Positions 15,626-25,249 are shown, numbered from the stretch's first letter. The stretch: 51,266 nucleotides of DNA from Paenibacillus tianmuensis (GCF_900100345.1 NZ_FMTT01000046.1:1-51266), one strand, 5' to 3'. The notes: generated from the sequence alone by a model not told the origin. A program made the numbers and translations.

Positions 15626-18600
15626 TTATTCCACCTTTATTTGTCGCATCCCGTAGTAAGGCAAATCGCGCGAATCGCGGTAAATATCGAAGGCAATTTG
15701 CTGATTCCCTTTTTGATCCCGGACAATCACTTTCCAGTAGTACTCCCCCGGTTGTAAAGCGTCAAGCGTCACCGTAGTTTCCTTCATATTTTTTTGCTGC
15801 GCTACGATTTGGGTAAACAACGGATCTTTAGCTAGCGTCCAGTCATAGACCAGATCATCCCCTTGTAAATCGAAGGACTGATCCCAGACGAACACCGTTT
15901 TTCCGTTTTCACGGAGCAGATCCCCGAGATAGAACGGCTTCGGCTTCTCCAAATCCTCGTTGAACCGCTTCAGAGAACGCGCCGGAACCTCGGCGATTCT
16001 GTCAAATTCCTGGTCCAGTTGGTCAGCCTTGACGGGCAAGAACCGGATATCCGGATCGCTCTTCAAGAAGGGCTCGACGGTGCCCCTGTACGCATCCACA
16101 CGCTTCGTTACCGTTTCTTTATTGATCGACTGATACAGCTCGTCGATTTTCTTCTTCAACTTCTGGACATTCTCCTCGCTGCGGAAGAAGCGGTTGTGAA
16201 GAACGCTGCCCCAATAGTTGCTGATCCCGTTCGAATAATCGCTAATGCTCCGCAAGCCCCGTTGCAGCTCCCAGCCTCCGTCGTAATCCCAAGGAACGAA
16301 ATACCATTTGTCAGAGTTCAAAGGCGAATACAGCAAAAAGTTTTGCGCGTCCGTGTCCATGTTATCCATCAGAATGTTGCTGGCCAGCCAGGTCAAATAG
16401 TTGTCCAGATCAAAATGCTTCTCCATGACCTCGTTGATCGGAATCGCCATGTTGTTGACATCGTTCAGCATCATCAGCAGCTTGTCGTGATCCTCGCGGC
16501 CCTTGATTTCGAGCTGCTTTTCGAAAGCCTGCTTGTCGTACTTCGGATCGGATTGCGACCGCAGCGTCTCGGGATAGCGAAAAAATTCAAACATGACCGC
16601 CTTGTACAATTGCCCGTTCGGATCGAGCCAGTGGTTCTTCAAGAACATTTGGTTTGGGTGCTCGATTTGGGTGAACAGCCCGTAATCCTCGTAAGGCGCA
16701 TTCGCTTTGCCCCCTCCGGACAAATCCTTGACATACAGGTGGACAAACTGCGTTCGAAGGCTTGCCATATGCGGAAGCGTCTCAAAAATATCGAAGCTGA
16801 GCTTGTTGCGGATACGAGCCGAATCGTAATAATGCTTGTTCAGATCGATCGTTCGTTGGTCGCGCCACAGTCCCGCCTGATTATTGAGGCGGATTTTGTA
16901 CGACCGCTGTGGCGAATACCGTGTCGTATTGCCGCGCAAGCTTACTTTCGCGTTGGTTTCCGTCGCGTCGTAGCCGAACAGACCGGATTGGGGACCGCTG
17001 CCATCGGCGGCGCCTTCCTGCAAGATAACCTTCAGATCGCCTTCCTCCATCCAGTTTCTGACCCGGTTAAGGGAATACCAGGACAGCCCCCGTTCTTTCG
17101 TATCCGGCAATACGGTCATATACAAAGCGGCGACGGAAGTATCGTTATCCCGTTCATAGAGACGTTTGTCCTCGGCCAATCCTTTGGCCGTAAGCGGCGA
17201 GCCGGGTACGGCGGATTCGGCGACGGGAGCCGGCTCGGCCGGGACCGGACTCGCGGGAGCTTCATTCGAACACGCGCCAAGCAGGAGGCCCACCCCCAGC
17301 AGAAGCAAGGAGGAAGCCGCCATTTTCCCCGGGCGACGCCGCCAGAACGGAACTTTGCGCGGTGTGGCAAGAGGCTGGGCGCAAAAGGTGTAATATTCAA
17401 TGTTACCGACGTAATGCACCAATCGCCACAGCGCGGCGGCCAGCGCCAGAAATGCGGCAACGAACAAGCCGATGCCGTGGTAGTTGGCGGCCATCGTCCA
17501 GGAGGTCAGGTTAACATTAAGCAAAACAAACAGGCTGCTGATCACAAGCACACCCTTCCGATCATCAAAGTATAACAAGATAAGCATGACAATGAAGGCG
17601 ATAATAAATAAAAAGTACCCGAGCACGAGAATAACATACGCGTCGAGCTGCTCCATCGAAAAGCCGATTGTAGGAAGCAGCTTCAGACCGAGAGCAAGCG
17701 AAAGGACGGTAAAAAGCAGCTGCACTTCCATCATAAAGCTGATTTCCCGTGTCAGGGTACGCTGCATCTCTTCCTTGGCGCGAGCAATATCCAGAAGGGT
17801 CCCTTCGTTCAAAATGTTGCTATAGTAATCACGGAACTTCTCATAGAAGGCCGTTTCTACAGACACGACGAAGGTGATCAGCGTGGGCGTCACGGTCAAA
17901 TAAGCATAAAATACCGGTGGGTCGAAGAAAGTGGAGACGGCAAACTGCTCCGCGACCCGTCCGCCGGCCGGACCGAACCAATACACAAAGCTGTGAATAT
18001 AGACGCCGGAGTAGAACAACGTACCGATACAGAACAATGCGGGATATTTGCGCAAGTAAGAAAGGAAATCAAAATACAAGCGGCTCTCCTTTGCCGGCAG
18101 CGTTTGTTCGAGATGCCGTCCCGTAAGCAGCACGATAACGAAAAAACCGGCGGCCAGCATCGTCAGGGCTGCCGTCGCATCCTGAAACGGAGTATACTTT
18201 AACACCAGCCATGCCCCTGCCAAGGCGACACCGATGCCGAAGCAGTAGTTGCGGACAATCCGTTTGAAATCTTTAACCGCGCTTAACAGAACCCCTTGAA
18301 AGGAAAGGATGATGAGTTCGGCGAAAAAGAGATACGCCGCCGCTTTATACCCGAATCCAGCCGGTACGCCCCGCAAAAACAACCAGGCGCAAGCCATGCC
18401 GACCGGCAAGGAGACGGCCATAGCTCCGTAATAAGAAGAAAGCAAATATTCGTACTGCTTCATATACATCTTGTCGGCAATAAACCGGGTCAAGATCATC
18501 GACAAGCCGCCCGTAAGCAGCGTAGAAAAGATAAAACCATAGACGATCGTCGCCTGAAACAGCTCCCGTTCCAAAAAGGACACGCCGTACCGCGACATGA

Positions 18601-18742
18601 ACCGCTGCATGAAGAGGAGCATGAAGAGGCACAAAATCATCGGCCCGATGGTGGTCAAGGACGAATAGGCATACGCCTTGACGCTGTGCAGCAAGCCTGC
18701 TTGGCGAAACAGTTTTTTTAGTTCGAACCCGATACCGGCCAT
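15626..18742 (-). CDS. PelG-CotH kinase fusion protein
   Basis: A 1038-residue fusion. Residues 1-455 are PelG, the multi-span exporter-like subunit of Pel polysaccharide secretion (start MAGIGFELKKLF, about 12 hydrophobic segments). Residues 460-490 look like a complete lipoprotein signal (RRRPGK, then a hydrophobic run ending LLLGACS). A Pro/Ala linker follows. Residues 530-925 are a CotH-type protein kinase domain (VSLRGNTTRYSPQRSYKIRL, DTDAQNFLLYS, WYFVPWDYDGGW). The last 100 residues are an FnIII-like sheet (LVYDWTLAKDPLFT, PGEYYWKVIV). PelG is normally separate and about 455 residues. The gene overlaps pelF by 25 nt and has GAGGAGG upstream. CotH would face the outside if the PelG C-terminus is cytoplasmic. 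No stop or strong internal ribosome binding site separates the halves. Confidence 0.88.
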   Translation of the reverse strand: MAGIGFELKKLFRQAGLLHSVKAYAYSSLTTIGPMILCLFMLLFMQRFMSRYGVSFLERELFQATIVYGFIFSTLLTGGLSMILTRFIADKMYMKQYEYLLSSYYGAMAVSLPVGMACAWLFLRGVPAGFGYKAAAYLFFAELIILSFQGVLLSAVKDFKRIVRNYCFGIGVALAGAWLVLKYTPFQDATAALTMLAAGFFVIVLLTGRHLEQTLPAKESRLYFDFLSYLRKYPALFCIGTLFYSGVYIHSFVYWFGPAGGRVAEQFAVSTFFDPPVFYAYLTVTPTLITFVVSVETAFYEKFRDYYSNILNEGTLLDIARAKEEMQRTLTREISFMMEVQLLFTVLSLALGLKLLPTIGFSMEQLDAYVILVLGYFLFIIAFIVMLILLYFDDRKGVLVISSLFVLLNVNLTSWTMAANYHGIGLFVAAFLALAAALWRLVHYVGNIEYYTFCAQPLATPRKVPFWRRRPGKMAASSLLLLGVGLLLGACSNEAPASPVPAEPAPVAESAVPGSPLTAKGLAEDKRLYERDNDTSVAALYMTVLPDTKERGLSWYSLNRVRNWMEEGDLKVILQEGAADGSGPQSGLFGYDATETNAKVSLRGNTTRYSPQRSYKIRLNNQAGLWRDQRTIDLNKHYYDSARIRNKLSFDIFETLPHMASLRTQFVHLYVKDLSGGGKANAPYEDYGLFTQIEHPNQMFLKNHWLDPNGQLYKAVMFEFFRYPETLRSQSDPKYDKQAFEKQLEIKGREDHDKLLMMLNDVNNMAIPINEVMEKHFDLDNYLTWLASNILMDNMDTDAQNFLLYSPLNSDKWYFVPWDYDGGWELQRGLRSISDYSNGISNYWGSVLHNRFFRSEENVQKLKKKIDELYQSINKETVTKRVDAYRGTVEPFLKSDPDIRFLPVKADQLDQEFDRIAEVPARSLKRFNEDLEKPKPFYLGDLLRENGKTVFVWDQSFDLQGDDLVYDWTLAKDPLFTQIVAQQKNMKETTVTLDALQPGEYYWKVIVRDQKGNQQIAFDIYRDSRDLPYYGMRQIKVE

Positions 18743-20163
18743 GTCCGTTCCTCCTCGTAGGATGAATAAAGCTGCCGGTAGCGTTGAATAAAGACTTCGT
18801 GCGTATAATGTTTGCGCACCCGCTCCAACCCGTTTCGGCCCATGTCTTCCCGCAGCTTGCGGCTATTGCACAGCTTAATAATGGCAGACGCCATGTGGTC
18901 GTAATGCATGACTGGCACCACCACGCCCGCAGGACCGATGCCGTCGTCCAGCCCGTGCAGCAATTCGCGGCAGCTGCCGACGTCCGTCGTCACACACGGC
19001 TTGGCGCAGGCCATCGATTCGAGCACGGCCAGAGGCATTCCTTCGCTTATGCTCGACAGGAGCACGATATCCATCCGGCCCAAGTAGTCTTTAATTCGCA
19101 CCTCGCCGGTAAACGTCACGTCCTTGATCTGCAGCGATTCGACAAGCTGTAAACATTCCTCGTAGTACTCCTGGTCCTCTTCTGCGGGCCCCATAATATA
19201 CAGCTCGGCTTCCGGCACCTCCCGCTTCACCAAGGCAAAGCTTTGAAGCATGGTCTTAATATCTTTAATCGGCACTACGCGTACGATAGCTCCCAGACGG
19301 ATTTTCGATTCGTCAACGTCCGGGTTCTGAACGATGTCGGCATAGTCATGAACCTTTACTCCATTGGGAACAATGCTGATCTTGTCCGGCTTGCAGCCAA
19401 GCTCCATCTGAATCTCCCGGTTCCGGTTGAACAACGTAATGACCTGATCCGCATAATCGTAGGGACAACGGGAGAGCCGGTAAAAATATTCAATCCACAA
19501 ATCTTTGAAATAGCCCTTCACCCAATCGGCCTTAATGATTTCTTCTTCCCGTTCGCGGGAATAAATGCCGTGCTCGGTCAGTACATACGGCTTCCCGTAC
19601 AGATGCTTGGCCAGCGATCCGATGACGCCTGCGTAGCCGGTCGCCACGCTGTGATACAAGTCCGCTTTCGGAATGTCATGACGGATGGACAAAAAGAGCG
19701 GAAGAATCATGGAACGTACGGTCCAGAACATTTCCGTAAACGGAATTTGCGCATATTTTTCCTTGCACAGGTTCACCAAAATGTCGAAGAAGTCCTTACT
19801 CATCAAAAAATCGGCGGCATTGCGCAATTTCTTGCTGCGGAGCAGGTCGAACAGTCCGCCCCACTCCAAGTCTTTGTTGCCGCCGAGCAGCGAGTGCAGC
19901 GCCTCTTTCTGCGTGTCGGTCAACCGGTAGCGGTGCCCCCACTCCCCCGCTTCCCGCAAGTAATCGTCCAGGAAAATCTCTTTCACTTCAACCACGTTGG
20001 GCGGCAGCTTGTATTTGAATTGACCGCGCTGCTTCTCCTCCGCCCCGATCGCGAGGATCACAAACTCAAATTCGGGCAGGTCCGTGGTCAAGGAATGAAT
20101 CCAGCTGGAAACTCCTCCGGTAATGTACGGATATGAGCCTTCGGCAATGATGCAGATACGCAT
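18718..20163 (-). CDS. pelF: PelF-type GT4 glycosyltransferase
   Basis: A cytoplasmic GT-B glycosyltransferase of 481 residues, the polymerase of the Pel exopolysaccharide. The N-terminus EGSYPYITGGVSSWIHSL and the insertion TEHGIYSREREEEI are PelF hallmarks. The C-terminal half has the GT4 donor site SSISEGMPLAVLESMACAKP with the ExxxxxxxE spacing. It uses a UDP-activated N-acetylhexosamine, which the epimerase fused to PelD may supply. The start is 2 nt after the stop of the deacetylase gene with GGGTGAG upstream. Confidence 0.93.
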   Translation of the reverse strand: MRICIIAEGSYPYITGGVSSWIHSLTTDLPEFEFVILAIGAEEKQRGQFKYKLPPNVVEVKEIFLDDYLREAGEWGHRYRLTDTQKEALHSLLGGNKDLEWGGLFDLLRSKKLRNAADFLMSKDFFDILVNLCKEKYAQIPFTEMFWTVRSMILPLFLSIRHDIPKADLYHSVATGYAGVIGSLAKHLYGKPYVLTEHGIYSREREEEIIKADWVKGYFKDLWIEYFYRLSRCPYDYADQVITLFNRNREIQMELGCKPDKISIVPNGVKVHDYADIVQNPDVDESKIRLGAIVRVVPIKDIKTMLQSFALVKREVPEAELYIMGPAEEDQEYYEECLQLVESLQIKDVTFTGEVRIKDYLGRMDIVLLSSISEGMPLAVLESMACAKPCVTTDVGSCRELLHGLDDGIGPAGVVVPVMHYDHMASAIIKLCNSRKLREDMGRNGLERVRKHYTHEVFIQRYRQLYSSYEEERTWPVSGSN

Positions 20164-20165
20164 GT

Positions 20166-22013
20166 TTACTCACCCAATTCAATCTCAAAGTTTGCTTTTC
20201 CAGCGGTAACCAAGTAGGTTCCGTCGTCGATTTTTCTCACCGAGGAGCCCGTCAGCTTGCCTATTTTCTTGTCCGTCCTGAGCACGAAGTAGGCTTTGCC
20301 CTGGAAAGGCGCAATCTGGCCCCGCAGCCGGTTTCCTTCCCGACTCCAGGCGACATCGCTTGCCAGCACTTGCTTCATATCGACCGCCGCCTCCGTGGAG
20401 GTCATCGAACGGAGCCACGGATGCGTCTGTTTCACCCTCGCGAGTATACTGCTGTACTGTTCATACATCTCTTCCCAGGAAAGATTGCGATTGCGCTTCG
20501 GGTCCAACAAATCGTCCGGGTGAATAAAGTGCGAAAAAATACCGAGCGCCGTTATCGTATTGGCTTCCGCCCAGCGCTCGAACGGCTGATTGAAATAACC
20601 CGAAGTGACCCGCGGCATCTCCAAGATCCCGTCCTGAGTCATTTCAAATTCCTGAACATAGGCGATACCGGACGCATCTTCACCGTAAAGAGACGCAATG
20701 ACGGCGATGGAAGGCCAGCCCTGTTTCAACGCTTCTCGTCCCTCCGGGCTAAGCACGTTGGAGGGCGGCACATAAGACAGCATCTTATATTTCGGGAACG
20801 CCGCGCCCATAAATCGGACCGCTTCGGCAATGGAATCGGCCATATGGCCGATGCTTTTCCACGGCTTGTAGTTGAATTCGTCGGCCACCTCCTGGCTGAG
20901 CGTCAGCGATTGATGATTGTAGCCGTGCAAGCCGATTTCGCCTCCGCTTTTAATCACTTCGCGTCCGTAGGAGATCAGACCGTTGGAATCGGCGTCGGTC
21001 GGATATTCGAACGGCGGATCAATCTGATCGTGATACGACTCGATCAGCACCGCCGTATATTTGATATCGTTCTGTTTCGCTGCTTTCAGCATGTCCGGCC
21101 ACCAAATTTGCTTGTAAAAGGTAGGGATGTCCCGGCGGTAAGTGCGATAGATTTCGACATCGATTCCGGTATCCGTTCCCTGCGAAATCGGCGCCGGAAA
21201 ATCGTCGATGTACATGATTTTCGAGTTGAACACCGGATAGATGAAATCCGGCTCCAATAAACTGATGGCGCCGGCCAGCATGCCCCGGTTGATTTTCTCC
21301 TGGAGCATCGCTCCATTAAACGTCATAAATTTCCCCTGTCCGTAGGCGAAGTCCCACAGCAGCGGCACGCCTTCGGCGGTTTTGGCCAACACCCGGCTCT
21401 TTTCATCAAGCTCGACGGTCAGAGTCGGATTCGTAATGAAGGAATCGTCGAGGATCAGTCCCGCTTCTCCTATTAAGACATTGGAGGTCAGCTGAATGCC
21501 GTCGGAATCCTTAAACTCCCCTATGGCCAAAATACCCATCTTGCGGTACAAGCGGTACAAGGTATCGTCCAATTCGGGGCGTACGGCAAAAAAAGCATAT
21601 CCCCCTTGCTCCACATAGCGGGCCAGCACATCCGGATCGCCCAGCAGCTTGAGCTGTTCGATAGAAAGAACGGTCGCAGCGCAGCTATCCGGCCGGAACG
21701 TCTCCCCGCTTCGCACATCAAACGATTGAACCGGCTTTTTCATATACTTCAGCGTACGGTCGGCGTTGTTTTTTACCTTCACGCTGTACTCTTCCGTACT
21801 GTCGAAGACGAGGCAATAGGGCCGTACGGAAGTCCTGGTCAACGTATTCTCGGAGGCAGCGGTAGCCGCGCGTTTCGCGCTTTCCGCCAGAACCTCATTA
21901 TGGCTGAATTGCAGAACGTACTCGGAACGGGCGATCTGGATAACGGCAGCCATGAGCAACACGCTCAAGATAATGATGTACACATTGCGGTGCAGTCTGA
22001 ACTTGGGACTCAT
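20166..22013 (-). CDS. pelA: PelA-like polysaccharide deacetylase (DUF2194)
   Basis: A 615-residue extracytoplasmic protein anchored by an N-terminal membrane segment (YIIILSVLLMAAVIQIA). A glutamine amidotransferase-like middle (about 70-255) is followed by a carbohydrate esterase-type deacetylase domain. KIMYIDDFPAP (near residue 266) supplies the catalytic and metal aspartates, and EIGLHGYNHQSL (near 354) the metal histidines. In Pseudomonas PelA a glycoside hydrolase domain precedes the deacetylase; it is missing here, as in the Gram-positive PelA_DA form. It partly deacetylates Pel during export. GGAAGGAG precedes the ATG, 1 nt after the pelE stop. Confidence 0.88.
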   Translation of the reverse strand: MSPKFRLHRNVYIIILSVLLMAAVIQIARSEYVLQFSHNEVLAESAKRAATAASENTLTRTSVRPYCLVFDSTEEYSVKVKNNADRTLKYMKKPVQSFDVRSGETFRPDSCAATVLSIEQLKLLGDPDVLARYVEQGGYAFFAVRPELDDTLYRLYRKMGILAIGEFKDSDGIQLTSNVLIGEAGLILDDSFITNPTLTVELDEKSRVLAKTAEGVPLLWDFAYGQGKFMTFNGAMLQEKINRGMLAGAISLLEPDFIYPVFNSKIMYIDDFPAPISQGTDTGIDVEIYRTYRRDIPTFYKQIWWPDMLKAAKQNDIKYTAVLIESYHDQIDPPFEYPTDADSNGLISYGREVIKSGGEIGLHGYNHQSLTLSQEVADEFNYKPWKSIGHMADSIAEAVRFMGAAFPKYKMLSYVPPSNVLSPEGREALKQGWPSIAVIASLYGEDASGIAYVQEFEMTQDGILEMPRVTSGYFNQPFERWAEANTITALGIFSHFIHPDDLLDPKRNRNLSWEEMYEQYSSILARVKQTHPWLRSMTSTEAAVDMKQVLASDVAWSREGNRLRGQIAPFQGKAYFVLRTDKKIGKLTGSSVRKIDDGTYLVTAGKANFEIELGE

Positions 22014-22014
22014 C

Positions 22015-22911
22015 TTACGCTCCTTCCGACCAAAATCTCACCATGGTGATTCCTTGATTCGACAAGCGGATCGAGGATTGCTTCAACGCTTCAAGCGTCC
22101 TTTTCAATTGTTCGGAGGAACCTACGGAAAAATAGACCTTCATCAATGTCAGGTAGGCCTCTTCATGAAGTGGGAATTGCTCAAGATATTGTTGGGCCGT
22201 GTGCTCCGCTGCGGTATAATCGTTCAGCTCCAGTTCGGCATTGAGCTTCTCGACGTAGGCGTCTGCGGATGCGGGCTCAAGCTTGATTAAGCGATCCAAT
22301 ACCGATATGTACGTGCGAATATGCATCGTCAAGGTTCGTTCATCAAGAAAACCGCTGCGCATAAATCCCCGGAGGACATCGGCATAGGAGCGCAGTAGAT
22401 ACGGATCGTTCTTGTTTTCCTCGTATTTGACCGAAAGCTCCTGCATCGTCAGCATCAGCTTTCGTTTGACTTCCACAATCGCGCTGACAGCATAATGGGA
22501 TGTTTCCGTATCTTCGTTGTTGACCGCCATCCGCAGCACCTCAAGGTACTGCAAGGAGTCCTGCTTCAGCAAATCGATGACCACCTTACGTCTGGTCGTT
22601 AGATCGTTGATGAGCAGCGCTTCCTCCAGCGGCACCACATTCATTTCCTTCTCCGTTTCCAGCCTGCGAAGCACACTGCCGGTCAGGCTCGTATCCTCTT
22701 GCACAATGAGATTCAGCTCGGCAAACTGTCCGGTCGCGTCATCCGATGCCCTCGATCGCTTCGCCCATAACGCCGGTACCCAAAACCCGATGATCGGCAA
22801 GCTCGCCGCAAGGCTGAAACGAATCCACCATTCGCGCCTGTCTTTTCTGTACCGGATGCCGAGGATTGTACCGCTAATGACGATGTACAGCAGCCATATC
22901 CACTCAAACAT
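22015..22911 (-). CDS. pelE: PelE-like membrane TPR protein
   Basis: A 298-residue protein with two N-terminal membrane segments (WIWLLYIVISGTILGI and ASLPIIGFWVPALWA) and a long cytoplasmic helical region with TPR-like repeats (DPYLLRSYADVLRGF, SADAYVEKLNAELELNDYTA, HEEAYLTLMKVYFSVG). This is the architecture of PelE, which forms the inner-membrane synthase complex with PelD, PelF and PelG. Sequence similarity to PelE is weak by eye; the call leans on architecture and position between pelD and pelA. Confidence 0.75.
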   Translation of the reverse strand: MFEWIWLLYIVISGTILGIRYRKDRREWWIRFSLAASLPIIGFWVPALWAKRSRASDDATGQFAELNLIVQEDTSLTGSVLRRLETEKEMNVVPLEEALLINDLTTRRKVVIDLLKQDSLQYLEVLRMAVNNEDTETSHYAVSAIVEVKRKLMLTMQELSVKYEENKNDPYLLRSYADVLRGFMRSGFLDERTLTMHIRTYISVLDRLIKLEPASADAYVEKLNAELELNDYTAAEHTAQQYLEQFPLHEEAYLTLMKVYFSVGSSEQLKRTLEALKQSSIRLSNQGITMVRFWSEGA

Positions 22912-22915
22912 AACG

Positions 22916-25090
22916 TTAATCCTCTACCGCGACACGTAACGAAATGCCGGCTTTTTCAAACCGCTGCAGAACGAATGCCGCTTCTTCCAAGTTGGAGTTG
23001 GTTAGCAGAACGAGCAGCTGCCCGCTTGTCCCCTGGCCGATATAGTCGGTTTCCCGAAGCAATCGCGCAATTAGATACGACAGTTCCTCGGCAGCGGCGT
23101 CGGCCTTGCCTGCGGTTAACAGCACGAACTCGACGCCATGCTTCGCACGGGCAGCTTTCTTGCTGTCCAGAATATCGGAGAACACCTCGGCTTTCAGAAC
23201 GGGCGTTCCTTCGATAAACCTTTGATCGCTTGTGGCCTCTACATACGACAGCGCACGAGACAACGCGGAGGAAATCAAATCCACAATGACCTTGAACAAG
23301 TTCTGGTAGTATAACGTGAAATGTTCGAACTCCATGCTTTGCACGGAAATGACGGCAATCACTTCCCCATGACGGAGCACCGGAGCGGCGAGAAGCGGAG
23401 CGTTGATGAACAGCTCTTTATTAATAAACGGCTTTTTGTCATGAAGCACCTGCCGCAAGTAAGAAGTCTCCTCCACTTTCACCGATTTGGGCGCTTCGAA
23501 GCCGCTCGTATGGGACTGAGCCATAAGCCTTAAAAAGCTTTTATCCTTATTGGTCATATAAATCGTTACCGTTTGCGACTTCATGATCGATTCAACCACG
23601 CTCACCGTGGAGGTGAGGATGTTCTCCGGCTCCAAGCTTTCCAGCTCTTTGGTTACCGAGTATATTTTCCCGAAGCTGTCGCCGTTGTTCATAATTTGCC
23701 GCTGCAGCTCATCCTTAACAAGACGGGTCTCGTTGTAGACCTCGGTCAGAAACGCATACTTTTCTCCTAAAGCTTCTATCTGCCGTTCCTTGTCTTGAAG
23801 GGCGTCGTTTTTGCGCTCAATCGAGTATCCTACCACCAGCCCGACGAACAAGTAAACGGCAATATGGAAGAAGAACTCCGTATCGTAAAACATCGCAATA
23901 AACTCGCGTCCGTTATGAAGCTGCTGGTAAACGTACAACGAAACGGATAAAAGAACCGCGAGGATCGATTGCCGGTTACCGTAGATCATCCCGAGAATAA
24001 GGATATAAATCAGCCGCAAGTCGATAAATCCGTACAGTTCGTCTTCCAGGGTTAAGGTTAACCAGGCTGTCAGCGCAAAGGCCAGCGCATTTTCCAAATA
24101 AGGCATCGCCTTTTTGAAAAGAACCGAGACTGCCGAAGGGCTCTCCTCAACCTTCGCTTCATCCTTCTCCGCACGCGGCTTTTGATGCAGAAACCATTCG
24201 TACGTTTTGCGAAGGCCTTCTTTCAAAGCATACTTTGGCGCCCAATCCAAATCCCGCATGATTTTCGCATTGTCCAGCACGGAACGGTAAATGTCCCCGG
24301 GTCGCTTATCCTTGTAGATGGCGGACGCCGAGCCGTGGATGCCGCGAAGCGTATCGATCAGGTCGTTGACACTGCTTTCCGTATACGTGGACAAATTGTA
24401 AACGCCTGTCAGCTTCGAGAGCGACGAGCGATAAATGGCATCCGCCACATCCGCGACATAAATAAAATCCCGCGTCTGACCGCCGTCTCCGTAAACGGAC
24501 AAGTCCTTCCCTTCGATCAAACCCTCCATAAACAGGGAAATGACTCCGCCTTCTCCGTTACTGCCCTGCCGGGGTCCGTATACGTTGGAGAAGCGGAAGC
24601 TCAGCGTTTCAAGCCCGTATAATTCCCCCCACTTCCGGCAATACGTTTCTCCGATCCACTTGTTGATTCCGTAAGGAGAGATGGGATCGCAAGGCGAAGA
24701 TTCCTGAAGCGGGATGTGGTCAAGTGCGCCGTAAACGGCTGCGGAAGAAGCGAAAATAAATTTGGGAACGCCGTATTTTTGGGCTAGCGATAGCATATTG
24801 GACAGGCCGAGTACATTCGATTGGGTGTCGAGCCGCGGGTTAATCATGGAGGTGCCGACGTCCACTTGAGCTGCCAAATGAACGACGACATCGAATCGGT
24901 AACTGCGGAATATTTCTTCGCAATTGGTATCTTCCACAGACAAGGCAAAGGCTTTGTGTTTAAAATCGATATTTCGCTTGTCGCCGGTGGACAGATTATC
25001 GATAATGGTTACCCCGTATCCTTCCTTGTGAAATCGGTCCGCGACAAAAGAACCGATAAAACCGTAACCGCCCGTAATTAATACTTGCAT
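22916..25090 (-). CDS. NDP-sugar epimerase-PelD fusion protein
   Basis: A 724-residue fusion, first gene of the pel operon. Residues 1-312 are an extended SDR epimerase: NAD motif GGYGFIG, then SSAAVYG, the YGINK catalytic Tyr/Lys and RFSNVYGPRQ. It resembles UDP-GlcNAc/GalNAc C4-epimerases such as PelX or GalE. Residues 345-440 hold PelD-like membrane helices, 455-620 a coiled coil and GAF domain, and the C-terminus a degenerate GGDEF domain. RETD near residue 678 matches the c-di-GMP inhibitory site RxxD, and GTSGQ replaces GGDEF, so it should bind c-di-GMP but not make it. The ATG at 25090 has GGAGGAAATC upstream. A TATAAT lies at 25128-25133. Confidence 0.88.
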   Translation of the reverse strand: MQVLITGGYGFIGSFVADRFHKEGYGVTIIDNLSTGDKRNIDFKHKAFALSVEDTNCEEIFRSYRFDVVVHLAAQVDVGTSMINPRLDTQSNVLGLSNMLSLAQKYGVPKFIFASSAAVYGALDHIPLQESSPCDPISPYGINKWIGETYCRKWGELYGLETLSFRFSNVYGPRQGSNGEGGVISLFMEGLIEGKDLSVYGDGGQTRDFIYVADVADAIYRSSLSKLTGVYNLSTYTESSVNDLIDTLRGIHGSASAIYKDKRPGDIYRSVLDNAKIMRDLDWAPKYALKEGLRKTYEWFLHQKPRAEKDEAKVEESPSAVSVLFKKAMPYLENALAFALTAWLTLTLEDELYGFIDLRLIYILILGMIYGNRQSILAVLLSVSLYVYQQLHNGREFIAMFYDTEFFFHIAVYLFVGLVVGYSIERKNDALQDKERQIEALGEKYAFLTEVYNETRLVKDELQRQIMNNGDSFGKIYSVTKELESLEPENILTSTVSVVESIMKSQTVTIYMTNKDKSFLRLMAQSHTSGFEAPKSVKVEETSYLRQVLHDKKPFINKELFINAPLLAAPVLRHGEVIAVISVQSMEFEHFTLYYQNLFKVIVDLISSALSRALSYVEATSDQRFIEGTPVLKAEVFSDILDSKKAARAKHGVEFVLLTAGKADAAAEELSYLIARLLRETDYIGQGTSGQLLVLLTNSNLEEAAFVLQRFEKAGISLRVAVED

Positions 25091-25249
25091 GATTTCCTCC
25101 GTTACTGACTTTTCTGCAGCAAAAGTCATTATATCGTAATGGATCTAAACAAAATCTGAACAAAGTGCGAAATTAAACATCATTTTTCGACAATAACATA
25201 TGTATAATGACATTATTCTACCACATAAATAGGAGTTTCGATCTATTGA

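Noticed and set aside
16019..17575. A 518-codon frame antisense to the PelG-CotH gene
   Set aside because: It is a mirror of codon bias in the real gene: no ribosome binding site, no domain, and Arg/Val/Leu-rich low-complexity text.
19243..20136. Long frame antisense to pelF
   Set aside because: No start signal and no recognisable domain; pelF on the other strand is certain.
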